Part shown: piece after piece, positions 5,385-12,833 of the stretch | Layout: the number at the start of each line of letters is the position of its first letter | Numbering within the stretch: position 1 is the stretch's first letter | Assembly (NCBI GenBank): GCA_024279045.1 | Contig: JAJRRZ010000017.1 | Span: 1-12,833 of the forward strand | Source: Alphaproteobacteria bacterium | GTDB taxonomy: Bacteria; Pseudomonadota; Alphaproteobacteria; Rhizobiales; Aestuariivirgaceae | DNA length: 12,833 nucleotides | Direction: 5' to 3' | Notes under the pieces: generated by a model | The model's input: only the letters and a program-made list of their open reading frames with translations | Database searches by the model: none | Told to the model about the DNA's origin: nothing | Made by a program: the position numbers and the translations under genes

Positions 5385-7481
5385 TCAGGCGCTGATCATG
5401 TCCCATTGCCACAGGGCAAAGGCCTGGATCAGGGCGATGTCCTTCAGGTGCGCGAAGCGCCCCGGAATGCCGGCATGCCCGGCGTGCATGTGGGTCTTCA
5501 GCAGCAGGGCATTGTCATCGCGCTTCAGCTCGCGCAGCTTCGCCACCCATTTTGCCGGTTCCCACCAGGTAACGCGCGGATCGGTCAGCCCAGCCACGGC
5601 GAGGATGGCCGGATATTCCTGTGCGCGCACGTTGTCGTAGGGGCTGTAGGCGCGGATGTTCAGATAATCCGCGCGGCTGGTGATGGGGTTGCCCCATTCG
5701 GGCCATTCCGGCGGGGTCAACGGCAAGGTGTCGTCGAGCATGGTGTTGAGCACATCGACGAAGGGCACCTCGGCGATGATGGCGCGGAACAGTTGCGGCG
5801 CCATGTTGGCCGCCGCGCCCATCAGCATGCCGCCGGCGGAGCCGCCATGGGCGATGATGTTGCCGCGTGTTGTCCAGCCCTCCTCGACGAGATGCTCCGC
5901 CGCGGCGATGAAATCGCGAAAGGTGTTGATCTTGTATTGGCGCTTGCCCTGCTCATACCAGCGCTGGCCTTTCTCGCGCCCGCCGCGCACGTGGGCGATG
6001 GCGTAGATGATGCCGCGATCGACGAGCGACAGCCGGGCGGTGGAGAAGCTGGCCGGCACGGCATGGCCATAGGCCCCGTAGCCGTAGAGCCACAGCGGCG
6101 CGGAGCCATCGAGCGGCGTGTCCTTGTGCCACAGCAGGGTGATGGGCACCGTCTCGCCGTCGTGTGCCGGGGCGAAGATGCGGCGCACCCGGTAATCGGC
6201 GGGATCATGGCCCGATGGCACCTGCTGCTGCTTGCGCAGGGTGCGGGTGCGGCTGGCCATGTCGTAGTCGAACACCTGGCGCGGGGTGGAGGGCGAGGAA
6301 AAGCTGAAGCGCAAGGCGGTGGTGTCGAACTCCAGCCCCGGATCGATGCCGAGATCGTAGGCGTCCTCGTCAAAGGCGATGTCGTGCTCGCGTCCGCTGC
6401 GCAGGTCGGTGATGATGATTGACGGCAGGCCGTTCTCGCGCTGCAGGCGCACCATGTGGTTGGCAAACAGCGCATGGGCGAGAATCAGCACACCGGGCAG
6501 GTGGCCGACGATGTCGCGCCAGTGTTCACGCGCTGGCGTGGCGGCTGGGGCGATGCAGATCTTGAAGTCTTCCGCGCCGCCGGCGTTGGTGCGGATGTAA
6601 AGCGTGCCGTGGGCCTCGTCGATGTAGTATTCCGTGCCGGTTTCGCGCGGCTCGACGAGGCGCGGCGGTTGCACGGGGTTGCGCGCATCGATCAGGCGTG
6701 CCTCGCTGGTCTGGTGATCCCCGCACTGGATGATGATGAAATTGCGCGAGGCGGTCTTGTCCAGATGCACGAAGAAGCCCGCGTCCGGTTCCTCGTAAAT
6801 GAGCGTGTCGTTGGCCGGATCATCACCCAGCCGGTGGCGATAGACGAAGCGCGGGCGGTGGTTGTCGTCGTGGCGGGTGTAGAACAGGTGCTCGCCATCC
6901 TCCGCCCAGACGACATCGCCGGCGGTGCCTTCGATCAGTTCCACGTCCTTGCCGCTGTCGAGATCGCGAATGCGCAGGTCGTGGTATTCGGAACCCCTGG
7001 TGTCCGCCGTCCAGGCCAGCCAGCGATGATCCGGCGAGTGCGATATTGTTGCGTTATCGAAATAATCATGGCCGCGGGCCTCGGCATCGAGGTCGAGCAG
7101 CACCTGTTCCACTGTTTCGTCATCAGCATCGGCATCGCGGGGGGTGCGCACATAGCGCGGGTGTTGCGCGCCTTCGATGTAGCGGAAACGGTATTGCCAG
7201 GGGCCGTCGGGCTGCGGCACCTGCTCGTCGCGCTCGGGCATGCGCGCCTTCATCTCCTCGAACAGTCGATTCTGCAACTGTTCGGTATGGGCCATCATGG
7301 CCTGTTGATAATCGTTCTCCGCCTCCAGGTATGCGCGGATGTCGGCGGGCAGCTTGTCCGGGTCGCGCAACACTTCGCGCCAGTTGTCCGATTTCAGCCA
7401 GGCATAATCGTCCACGTGCTCAAAGCCGTGGATGGTTCGCTTCACGGGGCGTTTTTCGGCGCGGGGCGGCTGGATGCTCAT
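5385..7481 (-). CDS. ptrB: Oligopeptidase B (prolyl oligopeptidase family, S9A)
   Basis: A serine peptidase that cleaves short peptides after Arg or Lys, usually cytosolic; I see no signal peptide. It has 698 residues, normal for the family. An N-terminal helical segment and a seven-bladed beta-propeller (about 75-410) are followed by the C-terminal alpha/beta-hydrolase domain. The domain junction shows P-L-W-L-Y-G-Y-G-A-Y-G (462-472). The triad is Ser548 in AHGGSAGG, Asp634 in GLTDPRV and His669 in AGHAGIPGR. The motif PLTPPEWPEWGNP (587-599) carries acidic residues Glu592 and Glu595, matching the region that gives oligopeptidase B its basic-residue specificity. The start at 7481 (MSIQPPRAEKRPVKR) fits the family; a 33-residue upstream extension to 7580 does not. 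The SD is weak (AAGG about 12 nt upstream). It is divergent from rho and upstream of hisB on the same strand, but separated from hisB by a terminator. Confidence 0.95.
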   Translation of the reverse strand: MSIQPPRAEKRPVKRTIHGFEHVDDYAWLKSDNWREVLRDPDKLPADIRAYLEAENDYQQAMMAHTEQLQNRLFEEMKARMPERDEQVPQPDGPWQYRFRYIEGAQHPRYVRTPRDADADDETVEQVLLDLDAEARGHDYFDNATISHSPDHRWLAWTADTRGSEYHDLRIRDLDSGKDVELIEGTAGDVVWAEDGEHLFYTRHDDNHRPRFVYRHRLGDDPANDTLIYEEPDAGFFVHLDKTASRNFIIIQCGDHQTSEARLIDARNPVQPPRLVEPRETGTEYYIDEAHGTLYIRTNAGGAEDFKICIAPAATPAREHWRDIVGHLPGVLILAHALFANHMVRLQRENGLPSIIITDLRSGREHDIAFDEDAYDLGIDPGLEFDTTALRFSFSSPSTPRQVFDYDMASRTRTLRKQQQVPSGHDPADYRVRRIFAPAHDGETVPITLLWHKDTPLDGSAPLWLYGYGAYGHAVPASFSTARLSLVDRGIIYAIAHVRGGREKGQRWYEQGKRQYKINTFRDFIAAAEHLVEEGWTTRGNIIAHGGSAGGMLMGAAANMAPQLFRAIIAEVPFVDVLNTMLDDTLPLTPPEWPEWGNPITSRADYLNIRAYSPYDNVRAQEYPAILAVAGLTDPRVTWWEPAKWVAKLRELKRDDNALLLKTHMHAGHAGIPGRFAHLKDIALIQAFALWQWDMISA

Positions 7482-7965
7482 GGATCTGGCCTTGTGACTG
7501 GGTTCAGGGTTCGAGAAGACGACGGTGATTCGGACACATGTTGGCATGGTGTGCTCGATCGGGGAAGATACCACGAACAAGGCTTGCCGGCGCTTCTTGC
7601 ACCACCTTCCGCATCATGGAATGCACGGCCTTGCTCGCCTTGTGCTTGGCTTTCATCAAGGCGTGCAACTGCCGGTCATGTGCGGTTTTTCCGTTTCGGA
7701 TGGAGCAAATTGCCGCAGATGAACGGATGCATTGAATTTTTTCCATACATGACGTATACAAAACGAAGCGAAAGTGCCGGACACGGTTGTTTGTGCACGT
7801 TCTCGCCAGACCCTGTTTCGAGCAATCGTCCATCTTTCCCCAGCGATCATGATCACCGGCCAGCGGACAAGACTGGCGCGGGGAAGCTCTCGGGATTCCG
7901 GCACGGGCCGGTGAAGGGTCTTTCTTCTTTGCAAGCCTTTCAAGCGGGATTTTCAGAAAAACGCC
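7482..7965. other. 484-bp divergent intergenic region between ptrB and rho
   Basis: Carries the control regions of both genes. A good plus-strand promoter candidate lies at 7732-7760, leaving a rho leader of about 200 nt. The leader contains a palindrome GATCATGATC (7844-7853), a small GC hairpin (CCGGC 7898-7902, GCCGG 7907-7911), and a pyrimidine run (about 7920-7930). I see no clear ptrB promoter. A 50-codon minus-strand ORF (7504-7656) starts with a lysine-rich segment and ends 22 bp before the ptrB ATG. It lacks a ribosome-binding site and is left uncalled. Confidence 0.6.
7732..7760 (+). promoter_or_regulatory. Candidate rho promoter
   Basis: TTGAAT (7732-7737) and TATACA (7755-7760) are separated by exactly 17 bp. 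Each matches the sigma70 consensus at 4 of 6 positions, in the most AT-rich stretch of the region. The start would be near 7767, giving rho a leader of about 200 nt. A long leader fits the known autoregulation of rho in other bacteria through Rho-dependent attenuation. Confidence 0.5.
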
Positions 7966-9267
7966 ATGACTGTCATGATTGATGTTGCCGAAATAGCGCG
8001 GATGAAGGAAATCCGCCTGCACGACCTGAAGAAACAGACGGCCACGGAACTGCTGCGCCTGGCGGAGGAGCTGGAGGTGGAAAACGCCGCCGGCCTGCGC
8101 AAGCAGGAGCTGATGTTCGCCATCCTGAAACAGCTGGCCGAGCAGGACGTTACCATCATTGGCGAAGGCGTGGTGGAAGTGCTGCAGGATGGCTTCGGCT
8201 TTCTGCGCTCGCCGGATTCCAACTATCTGCCGGGGCCGGACGACATCTACGTTTCGCCCAGCCAGGTGCGCAAGTTCAACCTGCGCACGGGCGACACGGT
8301 GGAGGGCGAGATCCGCGCGCCGAAGGACAACGAACGTTATTTTGCGCTGATCAAGGTCAACCAGATCAACTTCGAGGAGCCGGAGAAGGCCAAGTTCAAG
8401 GTCAACTTTGACAACCTCACGCCGCTGTATCCCAACGAGCGGCTGAAGATGGAGATCGAGGATCCGACCATCAAGGATCTCTCGCATCGGGTGATCGACA
8501 TCGTCAGCCCGCTGGGCAAGGGCCAACGCGCGCTGATCGTGGCGCCGCCGCGCACCGGCAAGACGGTGATGCTGCAGAACATCGCCAACTCCATCACCAC
8601 CAACCATCCGGAGTGCTATCTCATCGTGCTGCTCATCGACGAGCGCCCGGAAGAGGTTACCGACATGCAGCGCTCGGTGAAGGGCGAGGTGGTTTCCTCC
8701 ACCTTCGACGAACCGGCGGCGCGCCATGTGCAGGTGGCGGAAATGGTCATCGAGAAGGCCAAGCGGCTGGTGGAGCACAAGCGCGACGTGGTGATCCTGC
8801 TCGATTCCATCACCCGCCTGGGCCGCGCCTACAACACGGTGGTGCCGTCTTCCGGCAAGGTGCTCACCGGCGGCGTGGACGCCAACGCTCTGCAGCGCCC
8901 GAAGCGCTTCTTTGGTGCGGCGCGCAACATCGAGGAGGGCGGCTCGCTGACCATCATCGCCACGGCGCTGATCGATACCGGTTCGCGCATGGACGAGGTG
9001 ATCTTCGAAGAGTTCAAGGGCACTGGCAACTCCGAGATCGTGCTCGACCGCAAGATTGCCGACAAGCGCGTGTTCCCGGCTATTGACATCCTGCGTTCCG
9101 GTACCCGCAAGGAGGAGCTGCTGGTGGAGCCGGACATCCTGAAGAAGACCTATGTGCTGCGGCGCATCCTGCAGCCGATGGGCTCGGTGGGCGCCATCGA
9201 GTTCCTGCTCGACAAGCTGCGCGCGACGAAGAACAACGCGGAGTTCTTCGACTCGATGAATGCCTGA
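7966..9267 (+). CDS. rho: Transcription termination factor Rho
   Basis: A homohexameric RNA-dependent ATPase/translocase that ends transcription at Rho-dependent sites. In 433-residue numbering, the N-terminal helical Rho_N domain (about 17-60, LHDLKKQTATELL) precedes the OB-fold RNA-binding domain (about 62-135). That domain includes QDGFGFLRSPDSNYLPGPDD and VSPSQVRKFNLRTGD. In the RecA-like ATPase domain the P-loop is APPRTGKT (193-200) and Walker B is VILLD (276-280). GGVDANALQRPKRFFGAARN (302-321) covers the Q- and R-loop regions. The commonest motif, RLARAYN, reads RLGRAYN here (Gly286). The start is uncertain: ATGs at 7966, 7975 and 8002 all lack a good SD. The ATG at 8002 (MKEIRLHDLKK, 421 residues) best matches homologue length, while 7966 is the longest form. 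The stop is at 9265-9267, followed by a hairpin. Confidence 0.97.
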   Translation: MTVMIDVAEIARMKEIRLHDLKKQTATELLRLAEELEVENAAGLRKQELMFAILKQLAEQDVTIIGEGVVEVLQDGFGFLRSPDSNYLPGPDDIYVSPSQVRKFNLRTGDTVEGEIRAPKDNERYFALIKVNQINFEEPEKAKFKVNFDNLTPLYPNERLKMEIEDPTIKDLSHRVIDIVSPLGKGQRALIVAPPRTGKTVMLQNIANSITTNHPECYLIVLLIDERPEEVTDMQRSVKGEVVSSTFDEPAARHVQVAEMVIEKAKRLVEHKRDVVILLDSITRLGRAYNTVVPSSGKVLTGGVDANALQRPKRFFGAARNIEEGGSLTIIATALIDTGSRMDEVIFEEFKGTGNSEIVLDRKIADKRVFPAIDILRSGTRKEELLVEPDILKKTYVLRRILQPMGSVGAIEFLLDKLRATKNNAEFFDSMNA

Positions 9268-9297
9268 GACCGAGCACTTTACGGAACTGGCATGGAA

Positions 9298-9331
9298 AAG
9301 CGCCAATGGCGGAAAGTCGCCATTGGCGCTT
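9298..9331. terminator. Hairpin terminator between convergent rho and yyaL-like gene
   Basis: A perfect 14-bp inverted repeat, arms 9298-9311 and 9318-9331 (core GCGCCAATGGCG), with a 6-nt GAAAGT loop. The plus side is followed by only a mixed TTCTGTTTC. The minus side gives TTTTCC, so the T-tracts are modest in both directions. It lies 30 bp after the rho stop and 63 bp beyond the stop of the convergent gene. Confidence 0.75.
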
Positions 9332-9394
9332 CTGTTTCATGGTGAGCCGTTTGCAAGCTGCCATCGCTTGCTGTTTTTCGTTGTGCCTACCTGA

Positions 9395-11461
9395 TTATGC
9401 CGTCTGGCGCAGCAGCTCCAGCGCGTCGGCAATATCCTGAACGTCGTGCACGGGCATCGCACAAGTCTGGCCGCGGCAGGCGATCAGTGCCGGGCGCCGT
9501 GCGCTGGCGGCGGCTGCGGCCAGGTGCGGGGGCAGGCTGGTGGTGTCGGCACCGGGCAGCAGGTGGGCAACCGGTGGCAGCAGGCCGAGCCGATCGATGA
9601 AAGCGTGCAGCAGGGCGAATGTTTCACGTGAATCGGCAGGAGTGTCATTGCTGCTTTCGGGATGGGCCAGCACCACCTTGGTGCCACGCTGGTGCAGCCA
9701 CAGGGCGTGCAGCAAGGTGGCGTGGGCCAACGGGGTGTCGGTCATGTCGCGGGCGAAGCGCCGCAGGATGTTTTCCGCCCGCTCGCCGTATCGTGCCTCT
9801 CCGGTAATGTGGGCCAGGCGCAGCAGGTTCTCCGTCATTGTTCCCTGATAGGATGGCGTGGCCTCGTCCTCGGCGAAGATCTGTCGCAGTGGAATATCGC
9901 GCACCGATTCGTGGGTGAAATGATAGGCATCAGCCGATTCGCTCAGGTAATGATTCTCCATCGCCGCGGTGATGCGCCGGGCCAGGTGCAGCCACTGTTC
10001 ATCCGCCGTGGCCTGATGGACATCGAGCAGCGCGCGGATGATGTTGGCGCAGCCGTCCGCCGTGGCCGGGGTGGTACAGACGGTTTCGTTGAACGACTGG
10101 CGCAACTGCCCATCCACCAGCAGGCGCGAGAGCACCTCGTTCAGCCGTGTTTCGGCGAGCGTGATCCAGTCGCGCCGCTGCAGGATCTGCCCGGCGCGGG
10201 CCAGGGCGGAAATGGCCAGCCCGTTCCAGGCGGCCAGCACCTTGTCATCGCGCGCCGGGCGCACGTGCTGCTCGCGCGCTTCGAAGAGGATTTGCCGCGC
10301 CTCGGCCAATCGCGCTTCCGTTTCGGCGTCGAGCAGCTCCAGCGCATGGCGGCGGTTGGGGATGATCCTGCCTTCCCAGTTGCCGCGCGGGGTGATGTCG
10401 TAAACGCGGGCGAAGGTCTCGAACAGCTCGCCGGGCAGCAGGCGGCGGATTTCCTCGTATGACCAGACGTAGAATTTCCCTTCCTCGCCTTCGCTGTCGG
10501 CATCGAGGCTGGCGGCGTATCCCGCGCCATGGATGTGCAGCTCGCGTTCCATGAAGGCGACGGTCTCTTCGATTCGCAGACGATACAGTTCGTCGCGGGT
10601 CTGCAGCCAGGCGGTGCCTAGCGTGGTGATGAGCTGGGCGTTGTCGTAGAGCATCTTCTCGAAGTGCGGCACCAGCCACAGTTCATCGGTGCTGTAGCGG
10701 GCAAAGCCGCCGCCCAGGTGATCGTATATGCCGCCCTGGCACATGTGGGTGAGCGTGTTGAACACCTGCTGGCGCGCCATGGCCTCGCCAGCGTGCAGGA
10801 TCATGTCCAGCGCAGGGCATTGCGGAAATTTCGGTGCGCCGCCGATGCCGCCCTTGTCGGGGTCGAAGTGGTTGATCAGCGCGCGGACCACCTGGCGCGG
10901 CAGGTCGGCGGGCGGCAGGGTGCTGGCGGCGCCGGTGCCGTGTTGCTCCTGCTCGTGCAGTGCCTTGCGCAGCGCATCGGCATGGTGGACGAGCCTGTCG
11001 CGCTCCTCGCGCCACAGGCGGGCAATCTCGGTGAGCACCTGGGCAAAGCCCGGCCTGCCGTAGCGTGGTTCGGGCGGGAAGTAGGTGCCGCCCCAGAACG
11101 GCGTGCCGTCGGGTTGCAGGAACATGGTCAGCGGCCAGCCACCCTGTTCACCCATCATGCGCAGGGCCTGCATGTAGAGGTGGTCGATGTCCGGGCGCTC
11201 CTCGCGATCGACCTTCACGTTGATGAAATGCCTGTTCATGATGGCGGCGATCTCGGGATTCTCGAAGCTTTCGTGGGCCATCACGTGGCACCAATGGCAG
11301 GCGGCATAGCCGGAGGACAGCAGAATGGGCCGGTCAAGCTCCCGTGCCAGGCGCAGCGCCTCCTCGCCCCAGGGCAGCCAGTGCACGGGGTTGTCCTTGT
11401 GCTGTTGCAGGTAGGGGCTGGTGCTCTCGCCCAGGCGGTTGCGCAGATCGGTTTCGGCCAT
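9395..11461 (-). CDS. YyaL/DUF255 family thioredoxin-domain protein
   Basis: A 688-residue protein of the widespread YyaL / SPATA20-like family. The N-terminal thioredoxin-fold domain (about 4-165) opens with the canonical NRLGESTSPYLQQHKDNPVHW. It carries a CHWC redox-type motif at Cys55/Cys58, then E-S-F-E-N-P-E and N-V-K-V-D-R-E-E-R-P-D. The rest resembles the (alpha/alpha)6 barrel of glycoside hydrolases/epimerases, with GGIYDHLGGGFARYSTDELWLVPHFEKMLYDN. Its biochemical role is not established, and I infer none beyond possible redox or carbohydrate-linked activity. There is no signal peptide, so it is probably cytosolic. The start ATG at 11461 gives the family N-terminus. AAGGGA lies about 14 nt upstream, and a parS-like palindrome spans the interval between it and the ATG. 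A second parS-like site lies inside the coding region. It is divergent from mnmE and convergent with rho. Confidence 0.93.
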   Translation of the reverse strand: MAETDLRNRLGESTSPYLQQHKDNPVHWLPWGEEALRLARELDRPILLSSGYAACHWCHVMAHESFENPEIAAIMNRHFINVKVDREERPDIDHLYMQALRMMGEQGGWPLTMFLQPDGTPFWGGTYFPPEPRYGRPGFAQVLTEIARLWREERDRLVHHADALRKALHEQEQHGTGAASTLPPADLPRQVVRALINHFDPDKGGIGGAPKFPQCPALDMILHAGEAMARQQVFNTLTHMCQGGIYDHLGGGFARYSTDELWLVPHFEKMLYDNAQLITTLGTAWLQTRDELYRLRIEETVAFMERELHIHGAGYAASLDADSEGEEGKFYVWSYEEIRRLLPGELFETFARVYDITPRGNWEGRIIPNRRHALELLDAETEARLAEARQILFEAREQHVRPARDDKVLAAWNGLAISALARAGQILQRRDWITLAETRLNEVLSRLLVDGQLRQSFNETVCTTPATADGCANIIRALLDVHQATADEQWLHLARRITAAMENHYLSESADAYHFTHESVRDIPLRQIFAEDEATPSYQGTMTENLLRLAHITGEARYGERAENILRRFARDMTDTPLAHATLLHALWLHQRGTKVVLAHPESSNDTPADSRETFALLHAFIDRLGLLPPVAHLLPGADTTSLPPHLAAAAASARRPALIACRGQTCAMPVHDVQDIADALELLRQTA
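9621..9636. promoter_or_regulatory. parS-like ParB-binding site (within the yyaL-like CDS)
   Basis: TGTTTCACGTGAATCG matches the general bacterial parS consensus TGTTTCACGTGAAACA at 14 of 16 positions. It keeps the whole palindromic core TTCACGTGAA. It is a likely ParB chromosome-segregation site. It lies in codons for D-S-R-E-T-F of the host gene. Confidence 0.65.
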
Positions 11462-11476
11462 GTTTCACGTGAATCC
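11461..11476. promoter_or_regulatory. parS-like ParB-binding site at the yyaL-like start codon
   Basis: TGTTTCACGTGAATCC matches the parS consensus at 14 of 16 positions. Its first 15 bases are identical to the site at 9621, 1,840 bp away. It overlaps one base of the start codon and lies between a possible SD and the ATG of the minus-strand gene, in the divergent spacer shared with mnmE. Confidence 0.65.
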
Positions 11477-11501
11477 CTTCATGGTTGGCATCGGGCGCAC
11501 A

Positions 11502-11530
11502 TTGACGCAAAGAAACGGCTGGCGCAAACA
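11502..11530 (+). promoter_or_regulatory. Weak candidate mnmE promoter
   Basis: TTGACG (11502-11507, 5 of 6 matches to the -35) is followed 17 bp later by CAAACA (11525-11530), a poor -10. It lies 36 bp upstream of the mnmE ATG within the only 105 bp separating it from the divergent gene, so a promoter must lie in or near this interval or in the neighbouring gene. Confidence 0.3.
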
Positions 11531-11566
11531 CCCCCTGGCAGCCTTTCGACTGACGGAGAAAATCTC

Positions 11567-12833
11567 ATGCAGCCAGCCGATGACACCATCTTCGCGCTGT
11601 CTTCCGGGGCAGGCGTGGCGGCAGTGGCGGTGATCCGCCTGTCCGGCCCTTGTGCCGGTGATGCGTTGCGGGCGCTGACGTGCGGGGCCGATCTGCCGCA
11701 GCCGCGACGGCTGGTGTTGCGTCGGCTTCGCGAGCCGCAATCCGGCGAGCTGATCGATGAGGCGCTGGTGGCCTGGCTGCCCGGCCCTGGCACCTTCACC
11801 GGCGAGGATATGGTGGAGCTGCATTGCCACGGCGCGCGGGCGGTGATCGATGCGGTGCTGGCGGCGCTGGCGGGCATGAAGGGCCTGCGCGCGGCGCAGC
11901 GCGGCGAGTTCACCCGCCGGGCGCTGCTGGCTGGGCGCATGGATTTGTTGCAGGTGGAGGGGCTGGCCGACCTGCTGGCGGCGGAAACCGCCGCGCAACG
12001 TCGGCTGGCGCTGCATGCGCTGGGTGGCGCTGCGGCGCAACAGGTGGGGCGCTGGCGCGAAGCGCTGATCGCCGTGCTGGCGCTGGCCGAGGCGGCTATC
12101 GACTTCATCGACGAGGAAGACGTGGCCGATCAAGCTTTACAGCAATTGCCCGCGCGGCTGCGCGAGGTGGCCGCGGAGCTTGCCGCGGCGGTGGATGCCT
12201 CGCGCCCGGCGGAGCGCCTGCGCGACGGGGTGCGGGTGGTTATCGCCGGGCCGCCGAACGTGGGCAAGTCGTCGCTGCTGAACTGGCTAGCCGGGCGCGA
12301 TATCGCCATCGTCAGCGACACGCCGGGCACCACCCGCGATGTGCTGGAGGCGCGGCTGGATATCGACGGCATTGCCGTCATCATATCCGATACCGCCGGT
12401 CTGCGCGCGGATGCGGCGGACGACATCGAGCGCATCGGCATGCGCCGGGCGCGCGAGGTGTTGCGCGAGGCCGACATCATCATCCGCATGGCGGCGGTGG
12501 ATGTGCCGAGCCGGGCCGAACTGCCCGCCGAATTGACAACGGAGGTCATCGAGGTGGTGAACAAGGCCGACCTTGACCGCTCGATTCCATCGCGAAACGA
12601 TCACGTGCTGGCCATATCCATCCACGATGAAACAGGTCTCGATTCACTTCTGCAACGACTGGGCGAGGCGGTGCGCGCGCGCTTCGGCGAAGCGGAATCG
12701 GCGCTTTTTGCTCGCGCCCGGCAGCGCCAGGCCTTGCGCCATGCCCTGCACGCGCTCACGGAAGCGCTGGAATGCCTGCAACACGGCGCACCGGTGGAGT
12801 TGCTGGCGGAACACCTGCGCCGGGCCGTGCGGG
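11567..12833 (+). CDS. mnmE: MnmE (TrmE) tRNA modification GTPase, 3'-truncated by the window edge
   Basis: With MnmG it installs the aminomethyl-type group on U34 of tRNAs reading split codon boxes. The visible 422 residues lack only the short C-terminal end, where the family's C-x-G-K motif should lie. The N-terminal TrmE domain (about 5-118) begins DTIFALSSGAGVAAVAVIRLSG and contains PGTFTGEDMVELHCHG (74-89), the formyl-folate-binding region. A helical domain follows, with the G domain inserted: G1 GPPNVGKS (228-235), G2 GTTRD (254-258), G3 DTAG (275-278) and G4 NKAD (332-335). The ATG at 11567 has GGAG 8 nt upstream. No in-frame stop occurs before the edge. In alphaproteobacteria mnmG, rsmG, parA and parB commonly follow. 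Confidence 0.97.
   Translation, partial: MQPADDTIFALSSGAGVAAVAVIRLSGPCAGDALRALTCGADLPQPRRLVLRRLREPQSGELIDEALVAWLPGPGTFTGEDMVELHCHGARAVIDAVLAALAGMKGLRAAQRGEFTRRALLAGRMDLLQVEGLADLLAAETAAQRRLALHALGGAAAQQVGRWREALIAVLALAEAAIDFIDEEDVADQALQQLPARLREVAAELAAAVDASRPAERLRDGVRVVIAGPPNVGKSSLLNWLAGRDIAIVSDTPGTTRDVLEARLDIDGIAVIISDTAGLRADAADDIERIGMRRAREVLREADIIIRMAAVDVPSRAELPAELTTEVIEVVNKADLDRSIPSRNDHVLAISIHDETGLDSLLQRLGEAVRARFGEAESALFARARQRQALRHALHALTEALECLQHGAPVELLAEHLRRAVR

Noticed and set aside
5989..5996. Other CACGTG occurrences (for example near 5994, 7413, 11283, 12602) as parS sites
   Set aside because: They lack the flanking TT...AA of the TTCACGTGAA core, and are expected by chance in GC-rich coding sequence.
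6456..7982. 508-codon plus-strand open frame over the 5' half of ptrB and into the rho leader
   Set aside because: Antisense to ptrB with composition typical of a shadow frame. The part in the rho leader also spans the rho promoter candidate and shows no family features.
7504..9306. 600-codon open frame on the minus strand antisense to rho
   Set aside because: It is a shadow of the high-GC rho coding sequence: no SD, no recognisable family, and rho is unmistakable on the other strand.
1..12833. Mobile elements, CRISPR arrays, tRNA/rRNA genes, phage or defence systems
   Set aside because: Apart from two genes of unclear role (DUF2628 and YyaL-like), the genes are recognisable housekeeping or peptidase genes. 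No terminal inverted repeats, transposase, spacer arrays or tRNA cloverleaf were seen.

Overview
The window reads as a GC-rich alphaproteobacterial chromosome segment, with coding third positions mostly G or C. The evidence is the TIM44-like membrane protein, a DUF2628 membrane protein between hisB and hisH, LepA and Rho sequences of alphaproteobacterial type, and rho and mnmE close together. In many alphaproteobacteria rho/mnmE leads into mnmG-rsmG-parA-parB near the replication origin. Two parS-like ParB-binding palindromes (9621-9636 and 11461-11476) fit an origin-proximal location. I cannot name the genus.

Layout, left to right: the 3' part of lepA (+), ending at a strong bidirectional terminator; a TIM44-like protein gene (-) converging on it; a 258-bp repeat- and palindrome-rich intergenic region; a minus-strand histidine cluster transcribed hisB, DUF2628 gene, hisH, hisA, with no hisF after hisA; a 375-bp intergenic region with an AT-rich promoter zone, a run of predicted RNA hairpins and a minus-strand intrinsic terminator; ptrB (oligopeptidase B, -); a 484-bp divergent region holding a promoter candidate for rho; rho (+); a hairpin terminator between convergent genes; a large thioredoxin-fold protein gene of the YyaL/DUF255 family (-); and, divergently, mnmE (+), which runs off the right edge.

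Most genes are housekeeping: translation (LepA), tRNA wobble modification (MnmE), transcription termination (Rho), histidine synthesis (HisB, HisH, HisA) and peptide turnover (PtrB). HisA and HisH act at consecutive steps and HisB just after. HisH needs HisF as its synthase partner, and HisF is not encoded here.

I see no mobile element, CRISPR array, tRNA or rRNA, and no obvious multi-gene novel system. The most interesting unexplained items are non-coding: the structured, terminator-ended element upstream of hisB (candidate sRNA or his leader, about 5142-5295, minus strand), the pair of parS-like sites, and the repeat-rich spacer between hisA and the TIM44-like gene.
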